DNA from: Diphasiastrum complanatum
Taxonomy: Eukaryota > Streptophyta > Lycopodiopsida > Lycopodiales > Lycopodiaceae
NCBI GenBank assembly: GCA_029204225.1
Contig: CM055095.1
Coordinates: forward strand, 25,278,503 to 25,342,502
DNA length: 64,000 nt
Direction of reading: 5' to 3'
The notes under the pieces are model-generated. The model saw nothing but the letters and a program-made list of their open reading frames with translations, was not told the DNA's origin and searched no databases. The stretch's first letter is position 1; each line of letters starts with the position of its first letter. Positions 1-52,030 of the stretch are shown piece by piece. A program made the translations under genes and the position numbers.

Positions 1-839
1 GACTAGTCTATGCGCTCATTTGATCACCACTTATCTTTACAACCTGTCCTAATTGTGTGTAGGCTTCCATCACAAATATTCTAACATAAAACATTATCCA
101 AATATGACAAATGAGTCTTCAACTTCGTAACATCTATCTGCAAAGTCTCAGACCATTGCCTCCACAATTCAGATTAGTGCTATGTGCTATATCCATGATT
201 GCATCAACACCCAAGAGTACGTGAAATTCACACGCATATAGCCCCAGCTAGATTTGCTAACATATATTCCAATAAATTCCAGCATTTTAAGTGCTTACCA
301 CTTTTCTAGTGAGATGACAAAAGCTGATCAAGTGGGCTTATGAATTTCTTATTTATCGGGAATCGGTAAAGTAGTTTAGCCTACTTAATAGCACATAAGT
401 TTGTGTTGTATGTAGGTTAAAAATCAAACTTGAGAAAGAAATATATAACATTGAGTGAAAGACCAAGTACAGGACTAAAAGCAAATAACTAGTGGTCAAC
501 ACCCTCTTGTATGAATTGGATCAACTAAAATAAATAGACGATAAACATTATAGATGATAGTTGAACATGTATTTGGAGTCAATCTTGGTGACATTAGCCA
601 CAAACACAACCACTAGCTTTCTAGCTTACAGCCTTTTTCAGCTTCAATGCATCTAAGATATGAATTTAAATGGTTTTTACGAGAGTAGAATGAAGATCAC
701 TTCTAATAGGGAATTTATTGATAAACTAGATGTCCCATTGTCATGGAATGGAAAAAATAGAATGTCTCAAGCAACAGGCCACTGCCCTAAAGTTGACAAA
801 ACTTTAAAACTTAAAAGTAAAAAAATTTCAAAATAGTAC
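1..839. other. Intron 12 of the pantothenate kinase gene (partial), no exon seen
   Basis: This is AT-rich sequence downstream of the splice donor at 839/838 on the minus strand. I looked on the minus strand for the next expected exon, which should open with a Trp-rich segment following the Glu-Tyr that ends exon 12. I found no stretch with a 3' splice site and a matching reading frame. The next exon is probably beyond the left edge. Confidence 0.5.
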
Positions 840-41635
<40,796 letters not shown>

Positions 41636-41669
41636 AGCCACTATCAGACGGACTTATTTCCAGTCCAGC

Positions 41670-41676
41670 TTTTATA
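41670..41676 (-). promoter_or_regulatory. TATA-box-like motif upstream of PANK
   Basis: TATAAAA on the minus strand, 35 bases before the ATG. If used normally it would leave a leader of only a few bases, so it may not be the real core promoter. Confidence 0.25.
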
Positions 41677-41754
41677 AGTATCTGCTTATGCAATCACTTT
41701 CCGAGGTGACAAAGTAGGCTTCATAAACATGCTTCAACTGCACTTTCCTAGCTC

Positions 41755-42150
41755 TCAAAGATACCACTATGCAATCAGAACAAGTATTATGCCAATTATT
41801 AAATAATATGAAATTGCAATAAGAACAAGTATCTTGTTAGCCACTAGAAGGTATCGCCGTGCAATGAGAAGTATTGTGTTAGCTGTTAAAAGATATCACT
41901 ATGCAATCAGAACAAGTGTTTATTTAGCAGTAAGCATATTCTAATCTGCAATCACAACAAGTCTAACGTTATCTAGTAACAAATATCTCTGTGCAATGAG
42001 AACAAATATTATGTTATCTGTTATGAGATATTGCTATGCACTCAGAACAAGTACTATGTTATATATTTCAAAAGATACTACTAAGCAGTGAGAACAAGTA
42101 CTATGTCAGCTGTTAAAATGTATCACTGTACAATCAGAACATATACTATG
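41755..42150. repeat. Diverged minisatellite upstream of PANK, about nine copies
   Basis: Units of about 36-57 bases built on GCAATCAGAACAAGTATTAT with a TATCACTAT lead and a GTTAGCTGTTAAAAG tail. Copies start near 41,770, 41,815, 41,858, 41,893, 41,950, 41,992, 42,036, 42,085 and 42,130. It lies 120-515 bases upstream of the start codon. Confidence 0.85.
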
Positions 42151-42967
42151 GACCTTTTCAGAACAATCAGTAGTAGCAAATAAGTCGTACCAAAGACGTC
42201 ATACCTGCTAACTTCGATGCTTATATGGATTTAATGGTTTTATAGCTCATTGGCAATTTCTAAAGGGCGGTCTTCTTCAGGCTTCAGCGAGATACTGAAG
42301 CGAATCTACGCAGGAACAGTTTTCTCGAACACTAAAAATTCCTGAAGCAAATTGATCGAAGAACACATCGCTTGAACATGAAGCAACAACAAGCATGGAT
42401 TCATCCAAATTTACAGAAAATTATTACACAAGCTATTCACTGCTGCTGTAATTAAGCATTCATTGATTCAGTCAGCATTCGATGGATCTGGACGACAATT
42501 CTGTCCAACTAAACTAGAGCATCTGCATCCATTCACAGCCAGCAAAGACGACCTTTAAGCCAACCAAAAAAAATTAAAGGAGCTAAGTTGAGGGTACCTA
42601 GACTTCTCACCTAACCCCCTTCCTTGTGTGCCTTGACACGAATTTTGTATTTTTGCAATTTTTGTGGGATTTTCTGGCCTTTCTTTGCCAGGCAAAGTCT
42701 CTGGTCTCGCATTTTAGAGGCACGTTAGGATTTTGCGCCCTCCGATGCCTTAGCCACCCGTAATGGATATTGTGTGGCTATTCTGCCAGGTTTTTGAACA
42801 TATTAAAAAGCAGAATATGCATCTGTTTTTTTCAGGGATTTTGTGGTGCTTGTTTCAACTTGCGCGTCAGGCTGCCATGTGGCAGTTTTTGATTGGTCAA
42901 AAAAAGTCAATGTGCTCATTATGCTTCATAATGTACATGTGAAAAACGTCAAAGTATCCATTACGCA
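42151..42967. other. Region upstream of PANK, no gene seen
   Basis: May hold distal promoter or 5' leader. No ORF or element recognised. Confidence 0.35.
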
Positions 42968-43105
42968 ATGGAAGGCCAGTCTGTCCGGTAAGGATTTCCA
43001 AAAAATTTAGGCGAGACCTAGAGAGGCTCGGCCCCTCCAAGCCTCGCCTAAAACATTCTGGAAATCCTTACTGGGCAGAATGGCCTGTGCCCGGCCCCTT
43101 CCATA
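42968..43105. repeat. Inverted repeat, hairpin-forming, about 140 bases
   Basis: Left arm ATGGAAGGCCAG, GTAAGGATTTCCA and TTTAGGCGAG recurs in reverse as CTCGCCTAAA, TGGAAATCCTTAC, TGGCC and CCTTCCAT. The loop of about 27 bases is GC-rich. No coding potential. It could be a miniature foldback element or a small-RNA hairpin. Confidence 0.75.
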
Positions 43106-43108
43106 GTA

Positions 43109-43345
43109 CATTCATGTTAATGAGACTAGAGAGAGAAGAAAATCATTAAAGTGAAGATGTCAATTAGAGACAGACATGGCCAAAGCAACATCGAGCCAAA
43201 ACCTCACATGCCTCTAAGGCTCAACCAGTCATTCATGTTAGGGCAGGTAGAGAGAGAAGAAAATTGTTAATGGAGGGATATCAAACAAAGAAAAACGTGG
43301 CCAAGGCATCCGGACCAAAATCTTGCATGCCTCCAAGGGCGAAGA
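43109..43345. repeat. Tandem duplication, unit about 121 bases
   Basis: CATTCATGTTA at 43,109 recurs at 43,230, and TAGAGAGAGAAGAAAAT and the GGCCAA(R)GCA / GCATGCCTC words recur in the same order. The copies are clearly diverged. Confidence 0.8.
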
Positions 43346-43697
43346 TATGTCCGTGGGAAAAAAGCATGTGAAAAGGAATTTAAAGAAGGAATTATTTAAG
43401 AATTTTGAGACTTATTGGAGTAGTTGGTGATAGGAACTAACTTTGGTTTGAAGCCTAAACATGCATGCAAATGAAATTCTTTTCAAAGTGGAGTGGAGAA
43501 TGCATGGATGGAAATGCACTCATGTGCATAAAACATGTGATAAAGACAGATGAGTGTTTCTTCATGAATTGAATGCAAGCACAAAATCATGCAAAGCTCA
43601 AAGTGGAATATAAGGTGAAGAGGAGGAACATGAGCACATGTTGATGAGCATGGATGATGCAGCAAGCAGCACATATAAATAGAAAATGTGGGTGGGG

Positions 43698-43720
43698 TTG
43701 TGTGTGTGTGTGTGTGTGTG
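43698..43720. repeat. (GT)n microsatellite
   Basis: TG run of about 23 bases. The open frame across it is not a gene. Confidence 0.9.
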
Positions 43721-45400
43721 GAGACACAATCTAACTACATGCATAGAGACGAGCGTGGATGCTTCATGGAGATGTTTCATTAACATGCATGGCATAAAAA
43801 GGGTTTGGTTGTATCAACAAGCAAATTTTTTTAGAATTAGTTTAGGTGGCACTTCTATGAAAATATTAGGCCAATTCCCATGCAACTTTATCTATATTGT
43901 TGTTAATAGGCAAAGCTTGAGAGTGTTTGTTGATGAGGTCAGGGTTGTATTGATGCCTCTCTTATTGGAGCAAGGACAACTTGTTCTAGTATTGCTAGTG
44001 GTGGTGGCTAAGATAGCGAGGGATGTGATGTGGCTATCATTGATGTTGGAGTTTATTCAAATACTAAGATGTTTATTCTTCGATTGTATTCTTGATGAAA
44101 CAAGGTGAAAGCATGGAGTCAATCAAGTTATTCCATCATAGATTTCAATAATATCAAATTCAAGAGAAATTAGCTTAATCATGATAGATGATTTGAAATT
44201 AGTCAATTCAAGTACATTAGAAAGCACACATTGTATATAATACAATCAACTTTAGATTTGCAATGCATAAGTTCAATTGAGCTCATATTAGTTTATATAG
44301 CTATAAATCTATTTTATATTAGCCCATCTTAGTCGAATTGGATAAATGTACTTGTCAACTTTTTTGACAACGCTCGGAAGGGAGTAATAAAAATTTACTA
44401 TTTAAACTGTGGAGGTGATAAGATGTGCTAAAAGTAAATTTTAAATATTTTCTTTTTCTTTCTCTCAATTCAAATGAGCTCAAAAAAAAAACTTTCCATT
44501 TTTTATTGCTATATGTATTTAGAAATGAAAAAAATGCTATTGTTTCTCTCTCTAGTTAATTTTGTTGTAAGGTATCTCTTCTCTCCATCTTCTTTTATAA
44601 CTCTCTTCTGTAAGATTTTGCTCTATTTTTAATTATGGAGAATATCTAAAGAAGACTATTCTATTCAATATATCAAAGTCCAACATGTAAAGATTCAACT
44701 ATAAACCCAACTAAAGAAATGACTCAAATAAAAGGCAAGTTATGTGATGAACATATAAATTTTGACTAACTGAATCGACACATCCTTAATAACTTGATGG
44801 ATATGAATAATGGATATTTGGAACCAGTCAATCTATTTATGACTCTTTTGACAGTTGCGAACCTCCATGTGTAATTATTTTATTGGTTTATGATGACATG
44901 GTGAATAGACAACTAAGCAAATGTACACATGTCATTCCTAAATTGGATATTAGACTAAACAAACATGTAACAAAGGATTTATTTCCACTATATGTACTTC
45001 ATTCAAATTCTAATATAAGGATCAAGAATTTTGCATCTTTGCATTTGGTCTCTCATTGGAAGTGTTCTTAAATATGATTTCATCGGCTTTTTGTCGTGCA
45101 CAGTAGAAGGATAATCGAATGTGTGTACTATGATCCGTGCTTTAGTTCTTTTTGTTGTATAAGTTTTAAATGCTAATGAACAAAGTATTTCTCACTGTCG
45201 GAATGTAACTTATTTGAACTTGTCAACAATAAGCTTTCATTTAGTTGTTAATCCAAGAGCAGGCATTGTATCTTCTGTAACGCTTGATCCTGAAGTACTT
45301 TTCTATTAAGACAACGTTCAATAGTAACATCAACTTCAGGTGCACCCTCTTAGCATTTCGATCATAGTCATAATCATATTTATCAGCTTTAAGAATCGTC
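43721..45400. other. Intergenic, no gene seen
   Basis: Strongly AT-rich with short open frames that match no family I recognise. Confidence 0.4.
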
Positions 45401-47060
45401 TTTTTTTGTTTTTGATTCTTTCTTCTATGAATGTCTCTGCCTTTTCTTTACTCTGTTGAGCCAAACTTATGGTCAAAACTTTATTCACTTTGTCTAACTT
45501 GCTTGGCCAACTCGAATTGACTTGTGATATGGTTCAGTATTTTGCCATCTCGACTCTCTGAACAACAACATCCTTTTTGAAGATGTCACTTCTTTCTCCA
45601 TTGGTGTTGTTGGCATTTGAACCCATTTGACCAAGATCTTAGGTTTCAACGGCTTCGAATACTCTCTATTGATGTGTCCTTCTCATGAATAATGCAAACA
45701 TAAAGGCTATATCTGACTTGTCTTTGTGGCTCGGGACATTCTGATGAATGATGTCCTACCGCTCCACAATCGAAATGGAATCTTGGTACTCGCTTGGCTA
45801 TGGGTTTGCTTAGCATATACAATTTTTTGTAAAGGTGCCATTGTTTGAACATGAATAAATCTTTTGATGTAAATTTAGGCTTAGAAGGTGTGTTGCCTTG
45901 CACAAATGAACATGACTTGTCTCTTTCATTCTCGCATAGATATATTATATCGCCAGATGTATTGTACTCCACATATAGAACTTGATTATGTGGACATTCA
46001 TTATGCATATGTCCTATAGAGTTGCATCTAGTACACTGCAAACTTGCATTGGTTTTTGGTATTTTTCTTTCGCTTTTTCTTCACCTCCAAAATTTGTACT
46101 TGCAAATCATGCATTCATGAAGTTAAGTTTTAAATATTGTTCTTCGTTCTCTTGTCTAACCTTGATGATGATTCATAGACTTTAGATTTTTTCTTTATTT
46201 TATCTTTTTTTTATTGTTCATTCATCCTTTGAAGAATCCGAACTCGAAGAACTGGACAAATCATAGTTAGATTAGATTCAGATATCAAATCACTATCTTC
46301 GATAGAAGACTCATTAGACTTGGATGATTTCTTCTTCGACTTTGGTATTGCTCATCTTTTTCGTGCAATAGTAGGTATTTCAAAATTTTCTACTGTTCGA
46401 TAACTTCTAATAAAGAATCCATTTGACCTTGTCAACAATATCGATGCATCTTTGATGGTAGTCCTGCCAAATACCACTCAATTTGCATTGCCATTGGATA
46501 TTTTCTCACTAGATTTCCAATCAAAATTTTGACTTTGCATATACCTCCATAATTTTATAGCAAGCATCTGTGTTGAATATCCAATTTCTTGGAAATACTT
46601 AAGAAAGACTTTCTTAAGATGGCACTCTCAGGTGGTAATTGCAACTCATTCCATCTAACCATATCAAATCCTTGTTTGCTTCCGCAATAATTCTAAAAAA
46701 ATTCAAATTTTGTCTACCATGGTGCTTTCATTATTGAATGTATCTATAAATTCATATTGTGAGTTGTCAATATCATTTGAAGATGTGCCTTTGAAATAGT
46801 CATACTTGATCTTTGAGATTGATATAAATCATGGTGCAGGTAGATCCGTATGCACGATTGATAAAATTGAGTAGTTGCTCTGTCCTAGTGTCAAGTTTCT
46901 TAGGCGCTGGTTGATAAAGAAGAGTCTTGAATGCAGTTCTAGTATTCTTCTGGTAATTTCATGTAATGTTAAAGTCTACGTGCTCTTTCTCTAGCTCTAC
47001 GATCCACATCTGATTCTGAAATTCATTTGTAGAGATGATTCTTCAAAGATATTTATTTAG
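45400..47060 (-). pseudogene. Ty3/gypsy gag, decayed
   Basis: The minus strand from about 47,060 down reads gag-like pieces in shifting frames, such as a YLKKVFLKYFQEIGY-type stretch near 46,600. At 46041-45646 an open part has two zinc knuckles, CTRCNSIGHMHNEC and FDCGAVGHHSSEC. A primer-binding site lies just upstream at 47,081-47,099. The knuckles bind the genomic RNA in the particle. No protease follows on this strand, so the element ends near 45.4 kb. Confidence 0.65.
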
Positions 47061-47080
47061 CTCCAATATGCAAAACTTCT

Positions 47081-47099
47081 ATCCCTGGCAATGGTGCCA
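47081..47099 (-). other. Primer-binding site of an Athila/Tat-type Ty3 element (decayed)
   Basis: On the minus strand it reads TGGCACCATTGCCAGGGAT, which differs from the common plant TGGCGCCGTTGCCGGGGAT by three G-to-A changes. A 5' LTR would lie at higher coordinates, but its outer end was not resolved. Confidence 0.6.
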
Positions 47100-47579
47100 A
47101 AAAATGAACATTATGTTGTAGTGTGTTCACTTTAGATTAGAAGAATTTAATGTAGTATTAAAGATTATCGTTCCCACAAGGATACATTATTTTGAAGTTA
47201 ATTTTTGTAGTGTAGAGTTACAATAAACAAATCGATTTTTTAGAGTTTCTGACAAATTTGTTAAAATACTCAGACTCCTTAATAATTATAGATGTTTGAC
47301 TAAGTTATGTCTATTGCATTTGATATACTCCTTTTCAAAAGTTTAATTAATTATATCCAAAAAACTCTAAAATGGAATTCAACGTTTTGAAAACAAATCT
47401 CTCTTTTGAACAGATCTTAGATCTTCCATACCAGATCAAAAGACTCAGGACTTAGTCAAGATCAATATACAAAATAAACTAACTTTAGACTTCTGTCACA
47501 TTGGGTGAATCCATCTAATATTTCCAACCTACGCAAATAAAAATTAAACTTGTTGATTCCACTAAAAGGAAACTAGTTG

Positions 47580-48300
47580 GTGAACTTAAAAAGGTGATGG
47601 TATATGTTCAGAATGAGTTGTTTATAATGAATTTTCTAGTAATAAAGACTAATAGATATCTGACTTATTCTGTATTGATTGGAAGGCCTTGGTTGTATCA
47701 AGCTAACAATGTTGTTTATTAGTAGAAAAAGGAACTACACTTTCATGGTTCTGATAATAAAGATAAATCAAATTCTCAACACGTTATATTTTGGAAGTTT
47801 GGAAGATATAAAGGCGAAACACCAGTGTCAACGAATCAAATTTTGAAGATGATGACATTCGAGTAAATTATTTTGAATGTTACAAAATTGTAGAAGCTAA
47901 ATAAAATTCTACTGCGGAGAATATTACTTCAAACCATGAAGTTCAAGGTTACAGTTTTGCAAATGTATCTAAGGGAGTGATTAAGCCGAATGTTGTAGTT
48001 GATATTACAATTGCACCAAAAATATTGAAACGGGCTGTATTTCAATATAAAATTGGACTTTATAGTATCATTAGAAGCAAACTTATACAAATCAGGCTTT
48101 GAAGAAGAGTTACAAAGATGTTTGGAATATACTAAAATCCAAAATGTAATTCAAGATCTTCATTTAGAAGATGTTGGTGGGCATTATGCTCTATGGAACA
48201 TTGTGACAAAAATGCTAAATGCTAAATATTGGTGGCCAACCATGTACAAAGATGTCGCATCATATATCAAGAAATGTAATTGTAAGGGAAGCTCCTCAAG
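47580..48300 (+). pseudogene. Ty3/gypsy protease and integrase-finger fragments
   Basis: Near 47,640-47,710 a frame reads SVLIGRPWLYQANNVV, the ILGRPWL-type end of a Ty3 protease, followed by stops. At 48,143-48,290 the frame reads IQDLHLEDVGGHYALWNIVT and KYWWPTMYKDVASYIKKC, the H2C2 zinc finger at the integrase N-terminus (His-x-His and Cys visible; the final Cys pair is altered to CNC). RT and RNase H between them are missing, so the element has a large internal deletion. Confidence 0.75.
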
Positions 48301-48639
48301 ATCCTGCTTACAAGACAAACACAATGGAAAACACACTATGGAGAAACCACCCAACCAAGTAGAAACATCCAATCAAAATCTAGGAAGCTTCACCCCCAAT
48401 CCAAGGAATAGGAAGCATGAAAGTAGAGTGAGAGCCTGGCAATGAATCAATCACAAATGTCAAGAGTAGGATGAGTTTGGCCTCTTCTTATAGAGCCATG
48501 AACCTCCTGTGCACATAGACATGCAAGGTCCTAATTCTCCTATACTTAGATTTCTCCATAATAGAGTCTCTATGCTTAGATTCTCTATTCATAGAATTGC
48601 TATTTATAACTCTACAACATGCACCTGTCCCAAACCTTG

Positions 48640-49968
48640 TACTAACTCCATTGAGTGTGTTCTGGGCAATCTGTCAAATCAGCTCTGAAATCCTTGCAAG
48701 GCCACTCGATAGGTTTCAACTTTTTTGAACAAATAGCTAATTTTCGTCGGTGTGACCACATGATCAGGAGTTTGTGTTTGAAGATGCGTATCACGCTCAA
48801 GGGTGGTCGCATCCAATTCACCTTGCACACGTGTGTGATCTTGCTCAACCATTTGTAATTGTCCTTGTAACAGTGATACTTGCTGTTTTGCATCCTACAC
48901 AGCTCGATCTACCTGGTCGACAATATCTTGTTGATCTGTTTGGAATGAGAAATTGAAAACTGTAGAACTATCATGGAACCGTTTGAATCCTTTTCTAGGG
49001 GATTGGAATTCAAAGAATCCTGGAGTTTTGGGCATCTCGAAAACTTTTGAAGCTTCAAGGGAGTCGAAATCATCGAACATGTCCATGAAAGCCTGGGTAT
49101 TCGGTGAAATTGCTCGAGTTTGTGGGATGTGACAGCCTGGGCAACTGTGACCGGAATGGTAGCTCCAATAGTCATAGACTGACCCTATGAGAAAGCAGAG
49201 ATGAGAGAAGCATCAGTGGATAGGGGGATGGGTAACTCAGTGTGAATTGCAACAGGGGGTGGAAGCGCAGCTGAAGAGGTTTTTCTAGTCCGACGACGTG
49301 ACGCAGGAGACAAGTCAAGTATAACGACTTCGTTGGGTACATGATGGCGACTGTGTGAGTTTGAGGCCTAGCCAGTGCTTCTTTGTAAATAGACAGCAAG
49401 GAATCGGCATTGAACCCACGAATCTTGTCCTCCAGATATGAAGCGGATAAGAGAGAGAGAAAAGAGCCAGCCACAAATTGTTGCCCTAGTTTGTAATTGG
49501 AGTCTACAAGGCAATGGAGGATCTGTGATGAGATGCGTTCCTTCTTGAGGTTGCCAACCATCAGGAAGTTATTCAGTAACTGGGCCGCAACATGAATGAT
49601 GGGATCTTGGATCGATTCTAGGAGATACCCAGTGTCTATGAACGGCTTGATCACGTTCTTTTCGAATGTGATACCTATGGCAGCAAGGGCGTCTTCAATA
49701 ACACGCACCTTGTGTGTGGCAGTCTGGAAAGTAATATAAAATTTGGATTTGGCCTCGGTGCAAGTACTAAAAGCCATCGTAATGAATTGCATATTGATTT
49801 TTTCAAAAAAGGCTTGCTCGTAGATTTCCATTGCCATGAGCAAAGCCCGACAAGAGTCATTCACTGAGCGACCATGCTTGTTCTAGGGAGCATCATGATG
49901 TCCGTTGCAGTTGGAACACCATGAGGGATCACATAACGCAAAGATTGCAAGGTATCAGTAGAAGACAT
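48640..49968 (-). pseudogene. Decayed ORF of unknown family, copy 1
   Basis: ATG 49968 opens MSSTDTLQSLRYVIPHGVPT. After a one-base shift near 49,862 a 230-codon frame follows (49864-49172) with EKINMQFITMAFSTCTEAKS, KFYITFQTATHKVRVIEDAL and a long hydrophobic/helical part. Further frames carry a Pro/Ser-rich piece and then, at about 48,900-48,650, a coiled-coil-like tail (LLQGQLQMVEQDHTRVQGEL). Total length would be roughly 430-450 residues. I do not recognise the family. It could be a gag-like protein of an unclassified element or a decayed plant gene. A second copy is at 61.3 kb. Confidence 0.45.
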
Positions 49969-50748
49969 GATGACAATAAGGTGAAGACTGAAAGTAAGAC
50001 GCAGGAGTATATCAGATAGTTGTATGAAAGTTTTAGAAAGTTTTGGTCGCCAAAAAAGAAATTCAAGGGCTCCGCTAGCACAAGTGAGAAATGAATCGAA
50101 TTCAGCCTTCCTATAGGTGAATTTGGAGGGTCCATTAGACAAAGTACTAGTTTGGCTGATCAGTTCTGGACAAAAGTCTATAGGCATGCTGGCGAACGTT
50201 CTGAAGATCTGGCAAAGATTGTGAACATTTGCCTAAGAGAATCCTTCGCCTAGGTGCTATAATAAATGCGAATTTTGAAAATCTAAACCTATGGTCAACC
50301 TAATTTTGACATTTTGAATCCATCTGGCATGTCGGTGAAGGTTCATAATGATGATTTGATGGTCGATGGAGGTTCCCCAAATGGCATAATGCTGAACATT
50401 CGCCTAAGGTCAAAACAAGTATTAACTAGTGAAAGCAACGTTCACCCAACTCAGTGTGGGTACATCTAAGGTGGATCTTACTTCTGAAACTCGATGAACA
50501 TTTTCCATAACTATATGTACAAAATATGTCCCAAAAAGTGGTTTATCAAGTCATTTTCCATAAGATCTGATTCCTGAAAATACTTTCCTTCAACTTTTTC
50601 CGATCTGATGACATTTTTGACTTTTGCTCATCAGTCTTTTAATACACACACATTTTTTTTTTAATGTCTTTTTCCAAAAAGAAAAATCACTCAAGTAATG
50701 AAAAACAAAGAAATTGTAAAACAATAAAACTAAAATCATAGTGTCGGA
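49969..50748. other. No gene seen
   Basis: Upstream flank of the unknown ORF. A mixed T-rich run lies near 50,650. Confidence 0.35.
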
Positions 50749-51246
50749 TCATGCTGGTTGAACTAGGGGAACAGGCTGCCAAAACTTGCATAATCGGCTG
50801 CCATTCAATTTTCCATCCAAATGTTCCAAAATAACTGCTCCATACTTTAGCATTTCTTTAACTTTGTATGGTCTTTCACCTATAAACTTCAATTTTCCTT
50901 TAATTAGTTTTGTCTTGTACATTAGTGCTAGATATCCTTCCTTCAGATCCTTTTTGTGTAGTCGGCAATCGTGCCATGCCTTACAACGGGCTTTCTCTGC
51001 TGCTAATGCATGAACTGCCATCAATCTAGTTTCACATAGTTTATGCAAAGTCGCATGACGCATCTGTAAGGATTTCGCATCATCCAACCATTTTGTTGCC
51101 TCTATGCGTAGGGATGATACTAAAAATTCAATTGGCATAACATCATCTTGACCATAGACAAGCCTGGAATGGCGTTTGATTTGTACTACCCTTGTAAGTT
51201 GTTCTGAATGCCCATAATGCTGAATAAAGCTTATGTTCCAAATCAA
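50749..51246 (-). pseudogene. Ty3/gypsy integrase C-terminal fragment
   Basis: RLVYGQDDVMPIEFLVSSLR, the ETRLMAVHALAAEKARCKAW stretch, then GYLALMYKTK and PYKVKEMLKYGAVILEHLDG and a final NGSRLCKFW. This is the standard C-terminus of Ty3 integrases of the Athila/Tat kind (conserved AVMPIE, NGxRLKxY). The fragment is open for 165 codons, and the catalytic part is missing on its 5' side. Confidence 0.85.
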
Positions 51247-51249
51247 AAC

Positions 51250-52030
51250 GACTTGCTTTGACTGTTTTTGTCATAATGTAAGTAAGCACCATTAAGACAG
51301 TAGGTCAACTCTTCACAATACTTTCTATAGTGTTATGGCACCATGTTAGTTACAAACACATTCACATAAATGGCATCAATTGACCTAAGGAAAGTAGCAG
51401 ATATCATTCACATAGCATATCATTCTCCAACAAAGAAGACTTAATTACAAACAATGGCTGCCAAAAGCTCATGTACATCCCCAACAAAGATTTTCAAAGA
51501 TAGTACTCGCCTACAAAGAGCTCAAGACATCAAACTCAATAATGTGAGAAATGAGTGTCTCTGGTCTCTTTTTGTTATAAATAGTAAGCATCCTAGAAGT
51601 GTTATGAATTAAATCATAGATTCTAGTATCAATGAAGCACAAATTCACTATGCATGAAGCAATCTGGCATTCTCCTAAAGAGCACCACATATCATGAATG
51701 GCTAAAGCCCTATCTCCCGATCGTACTGAGGTATATGGCTCTAAGTGACTTCCTCTAGGCTTCCTGATCTCACCACTTGTGGATGCGAACCATACAAGTT
51801 CCAACACCTGTGCAAGCCTAGACTTGTGCAAGTACAACCAAATGCATGAAAGCTAGAGATAGCTTATCCATGCACGTGATGGTAGATGTCTCCCCATCGA
51901 TGTCAATGCCAAAAACTGGCCCCCTACCATAATGCCTACCTGTACTCCCAAATGAGCACACCCTGAAGTCCTCGCCATTAGTATCTCCTGCAGTAGATCG
52001 CTAGCAAGACACCCATCATAGTATTTGCTC
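51250..52030. other. No recognisable gene
   Basis: A minus-strand frame (51837-51511) of 108 codons shows no family signature. Confidence 0.35.

Noticed and set aside
41636..41641. A start two codons upstream of the PANK ATG
   Set aside because: The codon at 41641 is GTG, not ATG. The first ATG in frame is at 41635.
41755..42150. A CRISPR-like array
   Set aside because: Repeats are diverged and variable in spacing with no uniform spacers, in a plant nuclear genome. It is a minisatellite.
45400..51250. An endogenous pararetrovirus
   Set aside because: Zinc knuckles, a Ty3-type protease end, the H2C2 finger and integrase tails are all ordinary Ty3 features, and integrase is absent from pararetroviruses. 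No movement protein or coat signature was found.
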